Part shown: positions 8,957-18,113 of the stretch, one piece after another | Layout: each line of letters starts with the position of its first letter | How positions within the stretch are numbered: the first letter of the stretch is position 1 | NCBI GenBank assembly: GCA_003611745.1 | Contig: RAYF01000029.1 | Coordinates: 16,521 to 80,520, forward strand | Direction of reading: 5' to 3' | From: a bacterium D16-36 | Lineage (GTDB): Bacteria; Bacillota; Clostridia; Lachnospirales; Lachnospiraceae | DNA length: 64,000 nucleotides | Notes under the pieces: model-generated | What the model saw: the letters and a program-made list of their open reading frames with translations, nothing else | The model's database searches: none | Told to the model about the DNA's origin: nothing | Position numbers and translations under genes: made by a program

Positions 8957-9859
8957 ATGGCAGATTTAATTGCAAATGTCGGTTATGACAAAGACGGTAA
9001 GTGGGAACTTGGTATTCCTGAGAGTTCACAGGATACGACAAGAAAACCCGGCGCTGAGCTTGGCAAAGAGGATTTTCTGATGCTTCTCGTAACACAGATT
9101 CAGTATCAGGATCCGTTAGAACCGGCAAATAATACAGAGTTTGTGGCACAGCTTGCGCAGTTTAGCGCGTTGGAGCAGATGTCCAACCTCAATACGACAG
9201 CGAACAATAATACTGCCTACAGCCTTGTAGGGAAAGAGGTGTTAGTCCGTGAGGTTACATCCACAGGCGAATATAATGAAGTTCAGGGCAGGGTAGATTA
9301 TGTAACCCTAAAGAATGGTGAGGCATACGTTACCATTAATGGGCAGGATTTTGCTTATGATGATATCGTCAAGGTAATTGATCAGGATTATCTGATTTCG
9401 ATGTATCTTCCGAGTGTGCCGAAGCAGAGCCATGAGTTTATCCATCATGATCCACAGGATCTTAAGATTACAGGAATTGACCTTGGTTCCCACGGCTATG
9501 AGGCGTCCAGCTTTGCTGTTGCATTGATAAACTCTGTGACACAGGAGGCAACAGCAATTGATAAGAAATATTTAAGTTATAAGGACGGTGTGCTGACGAT
9601 TGACAGGGAAGCCCTTGAGACAGTAGATGCCGGAAAGTATGATATAGCATTTGTCTTTGATGACGCCAACAAGACAATGGTTTATGACAATGTTTCGCTG
9701 GAGATTAAAGGAATTGCAAAACCAAAGCCGGATGGCGGTACAGATTCCGAAGACGGTGGGGACTCGTCAGCTTCAGGAAGCGGTTCTTCCGGAACAGGTA
9801 CAGACAGCGGCGCTGATTCTGGAAACAGCGGTGGTACTACAACAACAGGGAGTGTCTAA
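8957..9859 (+). CDS. flgD: Flagellar hook assembly scaffold FlgD
   Basis: FlgD is the temporary cap under which hook subunits polymerise. The N-terminal region holds the conserved LGKEDFLMLLVTQIQYQDPL segment and FVAQLAQFSALEQM. A hook-capping domain follows at about 80-240. The last 40 or so residues are a Ser/Gly/Thr-rich low-complexity tail, unusual but seen in related anaerobes. The start at 8957 is chosen because AAAGGAGG (8943-8950) ends 6 bases before it; the in-frame ATG at 8939 lies upstream of that SD. Product 300 residues. Confidence 0.95.
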   Translation: MADLIANVGYDKDGKWELGIPESSQDTTRKPGAELGKEDFLMLLVTQIQYQDPLEPANNTEFVAQLAQFSALEQMSNLNTTANNNTAYSLVGKEVLVREVTSTGEYNEVQGRVDYVTLKNGEAYVTINGQDFAYDDIVKVIDQDYLISMYLPSVPKQSHEFIHHDPQDLKITGIDLGSHGYEASSFAVALINSVTQEATAIDKKYLSYKDGVLTIDREALETVDAGKYDIAFVFDDANKTMVYDNVSLEIKGIAKPKPDGGTDSEDGGDSSASGSGSSGTGTDSGADSGNSGGTTTTGSV

Positions 9860-9885
9860 AATGTAGTGGAAAGGTGGAATGATTT

Positions 9886-10275
9886 ATGCAGGGCTTAGAT
9901 AAAAATTATGCATCCATAGATTCGATGCGGGGCCAGTTGCTAAAGGGCAGTCCGAAAACGGACAATTCCAAAACATCAGAACTTTCTTTTCAAGACATTT
10001 TAAGTTCCAAGAAGGAACAGGCAGTTGACAACCTGAGGTTCTCCAAGCATGCCAATGAACGTCTGGCAACAAGGAATATTAATTTATCTGCGGAGCAGAT
10101 AGAGCGTTTGGAGAATGGAACGACGAAGGCGCGGGAAAAAGGAATTCGAGAGTCTTTGGTAATGGTAGATGATCTGGCATTTATCGTAAATGTCAAGAGC
10201 AATACCGTGATAACAGCAGTTGGTGATTCGACAGACTCAATCTTTACCAATATAGATGGGGCTGTGATTAGTTAG
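9886..10275 (+). CDS. TIGR02530-type flagellar operon protein
   Basis: A 129-residue protein of the family repeatedly found between flgD and flgE in Firmicutes. The recognisable part is residues 45-125: FSKHANERLATRNINLS, a helix with QIERLENGTTKAREKG, and SLVMVDDLAFIVNVK. The N-terminus is polar and poorly conserved. The molecular role is not established as far as I know; synteny suggests a link with hook assembly. The SD AAAGGTGG precedes the ATG. Confidence 0.85.
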   Translation: MQGLDKNYASIDSMRGQLLKGSPKTDNSKTSELSFQDILSSKKEQAVDNLRFSKHANERLATRNINLSAEQIERLENGTTKAREKGIRESLVMVDDLAFIVNVKSNTVITAVGDSTDSIFTNIDGAVIS

Positions 10276-10380
10276 GAATGGGGGATTTTGCCGGACCTCA
10301 CAAGGGGGCAGACAGGGGCTTTGAATGCCAGATAAGCCCCGCGGCTCATTCCTGCAGATAAGAATGGAGGATTATGAATT

Positions 10381-11922
10381 ATGATGAGATCACTTTACTC
10401 TGGTGTGGCAGGCCTTAAAACACATCAGACGAAGATGGATGTTATTGGTAACAATATTGCGAATACAAATACAGTCGGTTTTAAGTCCAGCAGTGTAAAC
10501 TTTTCTGATACATATTATCAGACCGTTTCTTCTGCAACCGGCCCGAATACGGAGATGGCTACAGCAGGTACCAACGCAAAGCAGATCGGTCTTGGTTCCA
10601 TGGTTGCTGCCATCCAAACAAATATAACCGAGCAGGGCGGGCCTTCCACAACGAACCGTGCGCTGGATATCGCCATCAACGGTGAGGCGTTTATGGTCGT
10701 TCGTTCCGGGACAGATACCTGCTTTACAAAAGCAGGTGCATTAAATATTGACCCGGCAGGAAACCTTTACTGTACCACAAACGGTGCGACGGTACAGGGA
10801 TGGCTGGCTGATGATGACGGAAATATTATTAAAGATACTGTTAAGGATTTGAAGGTAATGAGCACAGATAATATGTATTATCCGCCAGAGGCAACAAAGT
10901 GTGCTACTATATCTGGAAACTTAGATTTAAATGATCCTAAGGTGGATTTTGCAACTGGGAATGGTGTACCTATAACGTTTAGCTTTTTTGATAATATTGG
11001 TGAAGCCTATACTGTAAAACTTTCTATTAAGCAGGTAAGTGACGGGAAGACACCGCCTTCTGCTGTTCCTGGTCAATATACAGTTAGTGTAACCGATGTT
11101 ATGAATTCCGCTGGAGAATCTGTGTTTGTAAAAAAGGTCACAGATGATAAGGGGGTTACAACGTATCAGGCAACAAAGACAGAGTTTACTTTTGGAGATA
11201 AGGAAATAAAAGAAGCGAATATTAAAGTTACACCAAGTACAGGAGATCTTACGATTGAAGGTGCATCGCTAACATTGAATTTTAACGCTACTGATGGTAC
11301 TTTTGTTTCAGTTGGACCTGATAGAACTAATGCCTTATATAAAGACAATGAAACAAATAAGCCGACAGCAGTAAATTTTTGTATTACTAAGTTAAATGAT
11401 CAGACAGCTACAACTTTTCCACAATATGACAAAACTACGGATGATGGTGGTGTTAATGTATTTTTTAACTCCTTGACTCAGTATTCTCAAGGTGGTATAT
11501 CTAAACTCTCCAGCGTCAAGGGACGTGAAGTGGAGAATGGTTATGTGGATCAAGGGCATACTGCTGGTAAGATGAAGGGTGTTTCTGTTGATGAGGATGG
11601 TCTGGTATGGGGTTCTTATGATAATGGTGCTAAAAAATGTCTTGCCCAGATAGCATTTGCTACCTTTGCAAACCCATCCGGATTGGAATCTCTTGGCAAC
11701 AGCTTATTCGGTGCAACACAGAACTCCGGCGAGTTTGACGGCATCGGTGAGGAGATTGGTATTTCCGGTTCACTGACAGCAGGTGCGCTTGAGATGTCAA
11801 ATGTTGACTTGGCAAATGAATTTACACAGATGATTACAACACAGCGTGGTTTCCAAGCAAATTCAAGAATTATCACTACGTCTGATTCCATGCTTGAGGA
11901 GCTGGTTAACCTGAAACGGTAA
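10381..11922 (+). CDS. flgE: Flagellar hook protein FlgE
   Basis: FlgE polymerises into the hook, the universal joint of the flagellum. The 513-residue product has the N-terminal signature (SLYSGVAGLKTHQTKMDVIG, then NNIANTNTVGFK) and the C-terminal signature (NVDLANEFTQMITTQRGFQA, then ITTSDSMLEELVNLKR). The central domain (about residues 175-420, bases 10900-11640) is visibly more AT-rich than both ends and holds no recognised motif. ATG at 10381 or 10384 can start; GGAGG precedes. A frame at 10374 ends almost at once and is rejected. Confidence 0.97.
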   Translation: MMRSLYSGVAGLKTHQTKMDVIGNNIANTNTVGFKSSSVNFSDTYYQTVSSATGPNTEMATAGTNAKQIGLGSMVAAIQTNITEQGGPSTTNRALDIAINGEAFMVVRSGTDTCFTKAGALNIDPAGNLYCTTNGATVQGWLADDDGNIIKDTVKDLKVMSTDNMYYPPEATKCATISGNLDLNDPKVDFATGNGVPITFSFFDNIGEAYTVKLSIKQVSDGKTPPSAVPGQYTVSVTDVMNSAGESVFVKKVTDDKGVTTYQATKTEFTFGDKEIKEANIKVTPSTGDLTIEGASLTLNFNATDGTFVSVGPDRTNALYKDNETNKPTAVNFCITKLNDQTATTFPQYDKTTDDGGVNVFFNSLTQYSQGGISKLSSVKGREVENGYVDQGHTAGKMKGVSVDEDGLVWGSYDNGAKKCLAQIAFATFANPSGLESLGNSLFGATQNSGEFDGIGEEIGISGSLTAGALEMSNVDLANEFTQMITTQRGFQANSRIITTSDSMLEELVNLKR

Positions 11923-11965
11923 TCCATAGTTTATGTTGTATATTTTTTAAAATTTGTAATCTGTT

Positions 11966-11993
11966 GGGGAGCGGTGCTTTCGAACCGCTCCCT
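11966..11993 (+). terminator. Hairpin after flgE
   Basis: Nine-base stem GGGAGCGGT (11967-11975) against ACCGCTCCC (11984-11992) with an 8-base loop. The downstream sequence TAAACTTTAG lacks a clean T run, so it may be only a weak terminator or an RNA-stabilising structure between flgE and flbD. Confidence 0.4.
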
Positions 11994-12003
11994 AAACTTT
12001 AGT

Positions 12004-12056
12004 TTATAGGAAGGTTCTCGATGTGTACCAGCGAAGTTGGTGCGCTTTCCCAGAAC
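12004..12056 (+). repeat. Degenerate copy of the palindromic repeat family
   Basis: TATAGGAAGGTTCTCGATGTG followed by CCAGCGAAGTTGGTGC matches the first and last modules of the repeats at 35592-35699 and 40830-40890 (TAGGAA...TTCTC...GTGTG and the GCACC-AGCGAAGT-GGTGC hairpin). The two inner hairpins are missing. GTTCT and AGAAC at the ends could pair. It lies between flgE and flbD. Confidence 0.5.
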
Positions 12057-12113
12057 TTGAAGGGTGGTGTAGTAGATGGTTAGAGGTTTGTGGAAGAAAA
12101 ATGGGGTATAGGC

Positions 12114-12311
12114 ATGATTGATGTGACGAGATTAAATGGAAAAGAAGTGACAATCAACTGTGAGCTGATTGAGACGGTGGAAGAAACACCGGATACGGTG
12201 ATTGTTTTAACCACTGGAAAAAAAATAATTGTAAAAGAAAGTAGACAGACGGTAAAAAATCTAGTAAAATCATATAAGAGAGAATGTAGTTCAGCGGATC
12301 CGGTTGAATAG
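12114..12311 (+). CDS. flbD: FlbD/SwrD family flagellar protein
   Basis: A 65-residue protein with the family start MIDVTRLNGKEVTINCELIE and the pattern TPDTVIVLTTGKKIIVKES. In Firmicutes, FlbD-type proteins (SwrD in Bacillus) are encoded between the hook gene and motA or fliL and increase motor torque. This is not the unrelated Caulobacter FlbD regulator. The ATG at 12114 gives the family N-terminus; a GTG at 12090 adds eight non-conserved residues. The SD is weak (GGGGT). Confidence 0.88.
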   Translation: MIDVTRLNGKEVTINCELIETVEETPDTVIVLTTGKKIIVKESRQTVKNLVKSYKRECSSADPVE

Positions 12312-12369
12312 AAATCATATTCGATGGGATTTTGCGTGACAACAATATTACATAAGGTGGTGTGAGATT

Positions 12370-13194
12370 TTGGATATTACAACATTATTAGGTCTTGTAA
12401 TCTGTTTTGTGCTTGTTATCTTTGGTATCTCTACCGGACCTGAGTCCTGGGCCGGTCTTGGGCACTTTGCCGATGTTCCATCCGTTATCATTACGCTGGG
12501 TGGTTCTGCGATGTGTATGTTTACACAGGCAAAAGGCATCCCAGAGTTTTTGGCAAGTTACAAATCAATCGGATTGGCTTTTAAGAAGCCGACAGCAAAT
12601 GAAGCACAGGTAATCGGGGATATTGTCAAGCTTTCCAATGTTGCCCGTAAGGAAGGTCTTCTGGCACTGGAAGAGATGGCAAACAATCTGGAAGATGAAT
12701 TCCTAAAAAAAGGGATTATGCTGATTGTCGATGGTACGGATCCTGAGCTGGTCCGTAATATTATGGAGACAGAGCTTGCTTCCGTGGATAAGCGCCACAA
12801 TGAGAAAATTGGTTTCTGGGCGAATTACGGCGGCATGGGTCCTGCATGGGGTATGATCGGTACACTGATTGGTCTGGTAAACATGTTGTACAACATGGAT
12901 GATATGGCGATGATCGGGCCGAACATGGCGGTTGCGCTCCTGACGACCTTGTATGGTTCCCTGCTTGCGAACTGGATATGTGTGCCAGTGTCCTTTAAGC
13001 TCCAGATGTTTAATGATATGGAGATTACGATAAAGGAAATCATGGTCGAAGGGCTTTTGTCTATTCAGGCAGGTGAGAACCCTCGTGTTATTGAGGAGAA
13101 GCTTAAGTCATTCCTGGCTCCTAATGCAAGGGAGGATATCGGCGCTGACGCAGGCGGTGCCGGTGCAGCAGCGGCTGAAGGTGGTGAGGCTTAA
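12370..13194 (+). CDS. motA: Flagellar motor stator protein MotA
   Basis: MotA is the ion-channel stator subunit that pushes on FliG. The 274-residue product has four hydrophobic segments (about 5-22, 35-52, 155-178, 186-208), the conserved GGMGPAWGMIGTLIGLV segment with Pro158, and a second conserved proline in WICVPVSFK. The cytoplasmic loop is charged. The C-terminus is an Ala/Gly-rich tail. Start is TTG at 12370 after AAGGTGGTGTGAG. It overlaps motB by one base (TAATG), giving coupled translation. Confidence 0.96.
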   Translation: MDITTLLGLVICFVLVIFGISTGPESWAGLGHFADVPSVIITLGGSAMCMFTQAKGIPEFLASYKSIGLAFKKPTANEAQVIGDIVKLSNVARKEGLLALEEMANNLEDEFLKKGIMLIVDGTDPELVRNIMETELASVDKRHNEKIGFWANYGGMGPAWGMIGTLIGLVNMLYNMDDMAMIGPNMAVALLTTLYGSLLANWICVPVSFKLQMFNDMEITIKEIMVEGLLSIQAGENPRVIEEKLKSFLAPNAREDIGADAGGAGAAAAEGGEA

Positions 13195-13994
13195 TGGCAA
13201 AGAAAGAAAAACAGGAAATCAAAACAGACGGATGGAAAGATACCTTTTCCGATTTGATGAACCTTTTGCTTTGCTTCTTCGTTTTGCTTTTTTCTATGTC
13301 AACTGTTGATCAGGTAAAATATGCGGAACTGGTGGCATCCCTGTCAAACAGTTTCAGCATATTCAGCGGTGGTGCGCAGGCGATTGGCGAGGGCAAGCTG
13401 GTTTCGAGCGGCGCGACGCAGCTCAATAATCTGGATGAATATTATTCTGATATGGGTAAGGCTGCTGAATCTGAGAATGAAGATGATCCGATGTCAGAGT
13501 TTGAGAAACAGCAGATGGAAGAGAAGAAGGAAAAGACAGAGGAGCTTTACAGTGATGTTGTCGAGAAGACGGAGGTAAACCGTCTGCAGGATTCTCTGGA
13601 TGTTACCATGGACGAGGGCTATAATTATGTTATGCTCTCATTAAGCGGTGCTTTGCTGTTCCAATCAGGAAGTGCGGAGATTCAGCCGGGGGCAAAGTAT
13701 GTGTTGAACCGGGTTGCAGGAATTTTAGCACATTATACGGACAGACGGATTAAGATTGAGGGGCATACAGATAATGTTCCCATCCGCAACTCAAATTATG
13801 ACAGTAACTTATGGCTGTCAACGGCGAGAGCTTCGAAAGTGTTAGAATATCTTGTAAATAATAAGAATATGAAGTCAAAATATCTGGAGGCCTCCGGCAG
13901 GGGAGAGGCTGACCCGATTGCCAGCAATTCTACTGCTGAGGGAAGGGCCAAAAACCGCCGTGTGGAAATTAAGATATACAGTGATACAGAATAA
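13194..13994 (+). CDS. motB: Flagellar motor stator protein MotB
   Basis: MotB anchors the stator to peptidoglycan and provides the ion-binding aspartate. In 266 residues there is one transmembrane helix (about 19-38) beginning with the conserved Asp20 in SDLMNLLLCFFVLLFSMS, a long acidic linker (about 85-125), and an OmpA-type peptidoglycan-binding domain (about 150-262) with GSAEIQPGAKYVLNRV, IEGHTDNVPI and GRAKNRRVEIKI. Whether protons or sodium drive it cannot be told from the sequence. Confidence 0.96.
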   Translation: MAKKEKQEIKTDGWKDTFSDLMNLLLCFFVLLFSMSTVDQVKYAELVASLSNSFSIFSGGAQAIGEGKLVSSGATQLNNLDEYYSDMGKAAESENEDDPMSEFEKQQMEEKKEKTEELYSDVVEKTEVNRLQDSLDVTMDEGYNYVMLSLSGALLFQSGSAEIQPGAKYVLNRVAGILAHYTDRRIKIEGHTDNVPIRNSNYDSNLWLSTARASKVLEYLVNNKNMKSKYLEASGRGEADPIASNSTAEGRAKNRRVEIKIYSDTE

Positions 13995-14013
13995 GGAAAG
14001 ATGAGGTAAAGTG

Positions 14014-14535
14014 ATGAAGAAAAATATTTTTAGTGTCATTATTACTGCTTTGACAGTGATTAATGTAGTATTGACTGCAGTCATGTTTTTTGTAATGCTT
14101 CCGACTTTTCAGAAGACGAATACGCTGATTACTCAGGTAGCCTCTGTATTAAATCTGGAACTGGACGGTGATGCTGCGGCTGATCCGGATGCGAATTATT
14201 CTTTTCAGGATATGAAGCCGATTACAGTTGATTTTGGGGATAAAGATGCTACTTTTAATATGGAGACGGGCGCTGACGGAAAAGAGCATTATGCCCTTCT
14301 TTCCGGCTATAATTTATATTTGAATGAAAAAGCGGATGACTATGACGATATCAGCAAGATGTTGACAGAAGATCAGACACAGATTACAGGTATTATTACC
14401 AATGTTATCCAGAGCCACACCTCAGAAGATGGAGAACAGGCAGTGATAGAGAAAGAGGCTCTTGAGAAAATTCAGGAACTTCTTGATTCTAAGGTTGCAG
14501 TGAAGTTAAATCTGAATGGCTATGTTAGACAGTAA
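14014..14535 (+). CDS. fliL: FliL-like stator-associated protein
   Basis: A 173-residue single-pass protein with a transmembrane helix at about 8-32 and an extracellular domain. Position between motB and fliM, size, and a C-terminal pattern (ALEKIQELLDSKVAVKLNLNGYVRQ region) point to FliL, which surrounds the stator and supports torque. Sequence similarity is low, so the call leans on context. ATG at 14014 fits the SD GATGAGG; a GTG one codon upstream is also in frame. Confidence 0.78.
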   Translation: MKKNIFSVIITALTVINVVLTAVMFFVMLPTFQKTNTLITQVASVLNLELDGDAAADPDANYSFQDMKPITVDFGDKDATFNMETGADGKEHYALLSGYNLYLNEKADDYDDISKMLTEDQTQITGIITNVIQSHTSEDGEQAVIEKEALEKIQELLDSKVAVKLNLNGYVRQ

Positions 14536-14558
14536 AGAACTGCAAAAAAATGCTTTGC

Positions 14559-14590
14559 TTTACAGTGAAGATATGATATGATAATATAAT
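14559..14590 (+). promoter_or_regulatory. Possible internal promoter before fliM
   Basis: TTTACA at 14559-14564 with TAATAT at 14582-14587 (17-bp spacer) lies in a 123-bp AT-rich gap between fliL and fliM. TATAAT at 14585-14590 overlaps it but at 20 bp. Weak evidence. Confidence 0.25.
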
Positions 14591-14658
14591 GTAATGTAAA
14601 AAAACTGAATTGCTTTCCATGGCAAGAGTGGTGGGATTCAGGTGTGAGGTGAAAAATT

Positions 14659-15639
14659 ATGGGAGATACCTTATCTCAAGCCGAGATAGATAGTCTGCTC
14701 AGCGCATTAAGTTCTGGTGAGTTAAATCCGGACGAGTTAGATGATACAAAGGAGAAATCGGTAAAAGATTACAATTTCGCCAGACCATCTAAATTTTCGA
14801 GGGATCACCTGAGAACGTTAGAGATTATCTTTGAGAACTACGGCCGTCTGTTATCCACGAATTTACCGGCATACTTAAGGAAATCGGTAAATGTTGAAGT
14901 GATGAATGCAGAGGCAAATACGTATTCTGAGTTTTCGAATGCGTTGTCTAATCCAGTGCTGTTAGGCGTTGTGAATTTTGCTCCGCTGGAAAGCAACGTG
15001 ATTGTTGAACTGGCTGCGAATCTTGGTTTTACAATTGTAGACCGCATGCTTGGCGGTTTTGGTAATCCTCTTGACAAGAGCAGGGATTTTACTGAAATCG
15101 AATTAGTTATTTTGGAGCGTATTTTAGAGGTTTGCACTAATTTGCTGATTGAGCCATGGGAAAACGTTGTGACAATTTCCCCAAGGCTGGAGAGAATTGA
15201 AACGAATTCGCAGTTTGCCCAGTTTATTTCGCCAACTGAGATGACAGCGATTATCACGATGAGTATCAAGGTCGGCGATATTGAAGGATTAATGAATTTC
15301 TGTATTCCGTATTCCTGTGTGGAGTCGGTAATTGACAGATTGAATACGAAGTACTGGTATTCTGCAATGAAAGAAGATGCGTCCGGCAAGTATCAGAACA
15401 TGATTCAGGGTGTAATTGACCATGCAAAGATCCCTGTACGTGCCATGCTTGGCAGAAGTTCGATATCTGTAAATGATTTTGCTAATTTACAGTTGGGCGA
15501 TATCATAAAGCTAGATACGAAAGTTGATGAGGAATTAGATGTCTACGTAGGAAATATTAAGAAGTTCACTGCTTTACCGGGTGCTGCTTCAAAAGCTTAC
15601 GCAGTCAGAGTCACTTCGGTTATAAGGGAGGAGCAATAG
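14659..15639 (+). CDS. fliM: Flagellar motor switch protein FliM
   Basis: FliM is the C-ring subunit that binds phosphorylated CheY. The 326-residue product begins MGDTLSQAEIDSLLSAL, the CheY-P-binding peptide. It continues with the CheC-like middle domain (about 45-235), including the GGFGNPLD loop region, and a C-terminal SpoA domain (about 250-320). Length and order (fliM then fliY) are standard for Firmicutes. The SD GTGAGGTG is a good match. Confidence 0.97.
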   Translation: MGDTLSQAEIDSLLSALSSGELNPDELDDTKEKSVKDYNFARPSKFSRDHLRTLEIIFENYGRLLSTNLPAYLRKSVNVEVMNAEANTYSEFSNALSNPVLLGVVNFAPLESNVIVELAANLGFTIVDRMLGGFGNPLDKSRDFTEIELVILERILEVCTNLLIEPWENVVTISPRLERIETNSQFAQFISPTEMTAIITMSIKVGDIEGLMNFCIPYSCVESVIDRLNTKYWYSAMKEDASGKYQNMIQGVIDHAKIPVRAMLGRSSISVNDFANLQLGDIIKLDTKVDEELDVYVGNIKKFTALPGAASKAYAVRVTSVIREEQ

Positions 15640-15642
15640 TTT

Positions 15643-16791
15643 ATGGATGGAATGTTATCTCAGGAGGAGATTGATGCATTAACCGGCGATTCACCTGCTG
15701 ATACTGCAGGAGCCGATGGGGGAGTTTTATCGGACGCAGAGAGGGATGCCGTAGGAGAGATTGCCAATATTAACATGGGTACTGCAGCTACGACATTGTC
15801 TACTTTGCTGAATAATAAAGTCACCATTACGACACCACGTGTATCTTATGTGACAATTAACGAGTTGTCACAGCAGTATGACAGGCCGTGCGTATTTATT
15901 CATATCTCATATATTGAGGGAATTGATGGAAATAATGTCTTAATCTTGAAGGAAAGTGATGTTAAGATTATCACGGACCTGATGATGGGTGGGGATGGCA
16001 CAAATATAGATGGTGAGCTGACAGAGCTTCATCTTAGTGCAATCAGCGAGGCGATGAACCAGATGATGGGATCCGCTGCAACCTCCCTGTCTTCCATGTT
16101 AGAAAAGAAGGTTGATATCAGTCCGCCAACAGCAAGCCTGGTGGATTTGAATGATACAATCGAGGATACGATGATTTCAAATTTTCTGGAGGATCAGATT
16201 ATTCAGGTTGCATTTGACATGAAGATTGGTGATTTGGTAGACAGCCAGATTATGCAGTTGTATCCTTTTGATTTTGCAAGAGAGCTTTATAATAGGTTTA
16301 TCGGTGATAAGGAGAATGAAGCAGCAGCTCCTGCACCGGAAGCAGCAGCACCGGCTCCTGCGCAGCAGCCTGCTATGGATATGGGGACAGCTCCTCAGGC
16401 AGCGCCACAGATGCAGATGCAGCCACAGATGGGAGTGCCACAAATGGATCCGAATATGATGCAGATGCAACAGCCGTATATGATGCCGGTTCAGAATGTT
16501 AATGTCCAGCCGGCTCAGTTCCAGCCTTTCAATGCTGGTATCAGTCCATTGTTACAGCAGGAGAATATTGACCTGATTATGGACGTGCCTTTGGAGGTAA
16601 CGGTTGAACTTGGACGTTCTAATAAATCAATTAAAGAGATACTTGATTTTGCACCAGGTACGATTATTGAGTTAAATAAGCTTGCCGGTGAACCTGTTGA
16701 TGTATTGGTAAATGGTAAGTTTGTAGCTAAGGGTGAAGTTGTTGTTATTGAAGAGAATTTCGGTATCCGTTTAGTCGAGATTGCTAAATAA
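15643..16791 (+). CDS. fliY: Flagellar switch phosphatase FliY (FliN-type)
   Basis: In Firmicutes, FliY combines the FliN C-ring domain with CheY-P phosphatase activity. The 382-residue product starts MDGMLSQEEIDALTGD, a FliM-like CheY-binding motif. It carries two CheC-type phosphatase motifs, AVGEIANINMGTAATTLS at about 36-53 and SAISEAMNQMMGSAATSLS at about 136-154. A Pro/Gln/Met-rich linker (about 225-300) and a C-terminal SpoA/FliN domain (about 310-380) follow. The Met/Gln-rich linker is a notable local feature. It starts 3 bp after fliM ends. Confidence 0.95.
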   Translation: MDGMLSQEEIDALTGDSPADTAGADGGVLSDAERDAVGEIANINMGTAATTLSTLLNNKVTITTPRVSYVTINELSQQYDRPCVFIHISYIEGIDGNNVLILKESDVKIITDLMMGGDGTNIDGELTELHLSAISEAMNQMMGSAATSLSSMLEKKVDISPPTASLVDLNDTIEDTMISNFLEDQIIQVAFDMKIGDLVDSQIMQLYPFDFARELYNRFIGDKENEAAAPAPEAAAPAPAQQPAMDMGTAPQAAPQMQMQPQMGVPQMDPNMMQMQQPYMMPVQNVNVQPAQFQPFNAGISPLLQQENIDLIMDVPLEVTVELGRSNKSIKEILDFAPGTIIELNKLAGEPVDVLVNGKFVAKGEVVVIEENFGIRLVEIAK

Positions 16792-16866
16792 AGTTGGTAC
16801 AGCGTTTTTCCGGATTATATTTGAAGGTATCCGCTGTATCGCCTGAAAGACGCTGGAGGTGTGGTT

Positions 16867-17259
16867 ATGCTTTTGATTTTATCTGGGGTATCTACACTTG
16901 CCAGCGCTTTTAAGTTGATTGTACTTTTAATTGTATTTTTTGCACTTCTTTATGGGGCGCATTTGTTTACAAAATGGTATGCAAAGTCTAATTATGCCAG
17001 TGCAAAATCTGCTAATGTCTCTTTAATAGAGTCCAAACAGATTGCGCCTGGGAAAAATATTGTAATTGCCAGGATAGGGGAGAAATATGTTTCTTTTATC
17101 CTTTTTAAAGATAACGCAGTATTTTTGACGGAACTTCAGGAAGAGGAATTGTCATTCTATACTCCTGATGAACAGCAGATGGGGGGAGGAGTTTCCTTTC
17201 GTGATGTCTTGAAAAAGATAGGGCGTGGGAATGGTACAGATCATGAAAATAAGGAGTAA
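16867..17259 (+). CDS. fliO: Flagellar export assembly protein FliO (FliZ)
   Basis: FliO is the small membrane protein needed to assemble the FliP ring of the export gate. The 130-residue product has an N-terminal membrane helix (about 12-32) and a short soluble domain with SLIESKQIAPGKNIVIARIG, typical of the FliO/FliZ family. Start at ATG 16867 gives a 7-base spacing from GGAGG; GTG at 16861 is too close to it. It lies directly before fliP. In Bacillus relatives cheY sits just upstream; here it does not. Confidence 0.87.
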   Translation: MLLILSGVSTLASAFKLIVLLIVFFALLYGAHLFTKWYAKSNYASAKSANVSLIESKQIAPGKNIVIARIGEKYVSFILFKDNAVFLTELQEEELSFYTPDEQQMGGGVSFRDVLKKIGRGNGTDHENKE

Positions 17260-17263
17260 GTGT

Positions 17264-18109
17264 TTGGCTATGTTAAAGAACAGAAGTAAAAGTAAGAGAA
17301 AGTCTTTGATCCGTTATGGTGTGACGCTGGTGCTATTCCTTGTTATCTTTTGTGCTGGCAGTCCTTCGGTTGCCCATGCGACAGGGAACAGGTCTAATGA
17401 AGGTACATCTGGAAATGAAAGTCTGGTGAACGACGACGGGTTTAACTTTAACATTACTTCCAATGCTGGGAGTGCAAATCTGGAATCGACACTGCAGATA
17501 TTGATTATCTTAACTATTCTTTCTCTGGCTCCGTCTATCCTAATCATGGTAACCTCGTTTACTAGAATCATTGTAGTTTTTCATTTTGTACGGACTGCGA
17601 TAGGAACCCAGACTGCGCCGCCGAATCAGGTTTTAGTCGGGTTATCCCTTTTTATCACTCTGGCAATTATGTCTCCTGTTATGATGCAGATTAATGATGA
17701 TGCCGTACAGCCTTTTATGAATGGCAGGATACAGCAGGAGACGGCTTTGGAACGGGGAATAGCCCCACTGCGCGAGTTTATGTTAAAAGAGACTAGGGAT
17801 AAAGATTTAAAACTTTTTGTAGAAATTAACAACCAGAATTCAGAGGATATACAGAGTGTTGATGATATTCCGACAACAACGATTATCCCTGCGTTTATTA
17901 TTAGTGAACTCAGGACTGCGTTTATTATCGGCTTTCTGCTGTATCTTCCGTTTATTGTTATGGATATGGTAGTTGCGTCTACGTTAATGTCGATGGGTAT
18001 GATGATGCTGCCGCCGACGACCATTTCCCTTCCTTTTAAGATATTGCTGTTTGTTCTGGCGGATGGATGGAATCTGGTGGTGGGGACACTGGTGGAATCT
18101 TTCAAATAA
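17264..18109 (+). CDS. fliP: Flagellar export gate protein FliP
   Basis: FliP is the main ring subunit of the export gate. The product has an N-terminal signal sequence (hydrophobic core about 17-31, ending near VAHATG), then membrane helices with the family signatures LTILSLAPSILIMVTSFTRI and PPNQVLVGLSLFITLAIMSP, and MMLPPTTISLPFKILLF at the end. TTG at 17264 lies 7 bases from AAGGAG and is preferred; ATG at 17270 is possible but 13 bases away. The SD overlaps the end of fliO. A 166-bp gap, with an inverted repeat element, then separates it from fliQ. Confidence 0.95.
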   Translation: MAMLKNRSKSKRKSLIRYGVTLVLFLVIFCAGSPSVAHATGNRSNEGTSGNESLVNDDGFNFNITSNAGSANLESTLQILIILTILSLAPSILIMVTSFTRIIVVFHFVRTAIGTQTAPPNQVLVGLSLFITLAIMSPVMMQINDDAVQPFMNGRIQQETALERGIAPLREFMLKETRDKDLKLFVEINNQNSEDIQSVDDIPTTTIIPAFIISELRTAFIIGFLLYLPFIVMDMVVASTLMSMGMMMLPPTTISLPFKILLFVLADGWNLVVGTLVESFK

Positions 18110-18113
18110 AAAA

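Noticed and set aside
10374..10416. ATG at 10374 closer to the flgE SD
   Set aside because: The frame ends after about 14 codons; flgE itself starts at 10381 or 10384 with the conserved N-terminus.
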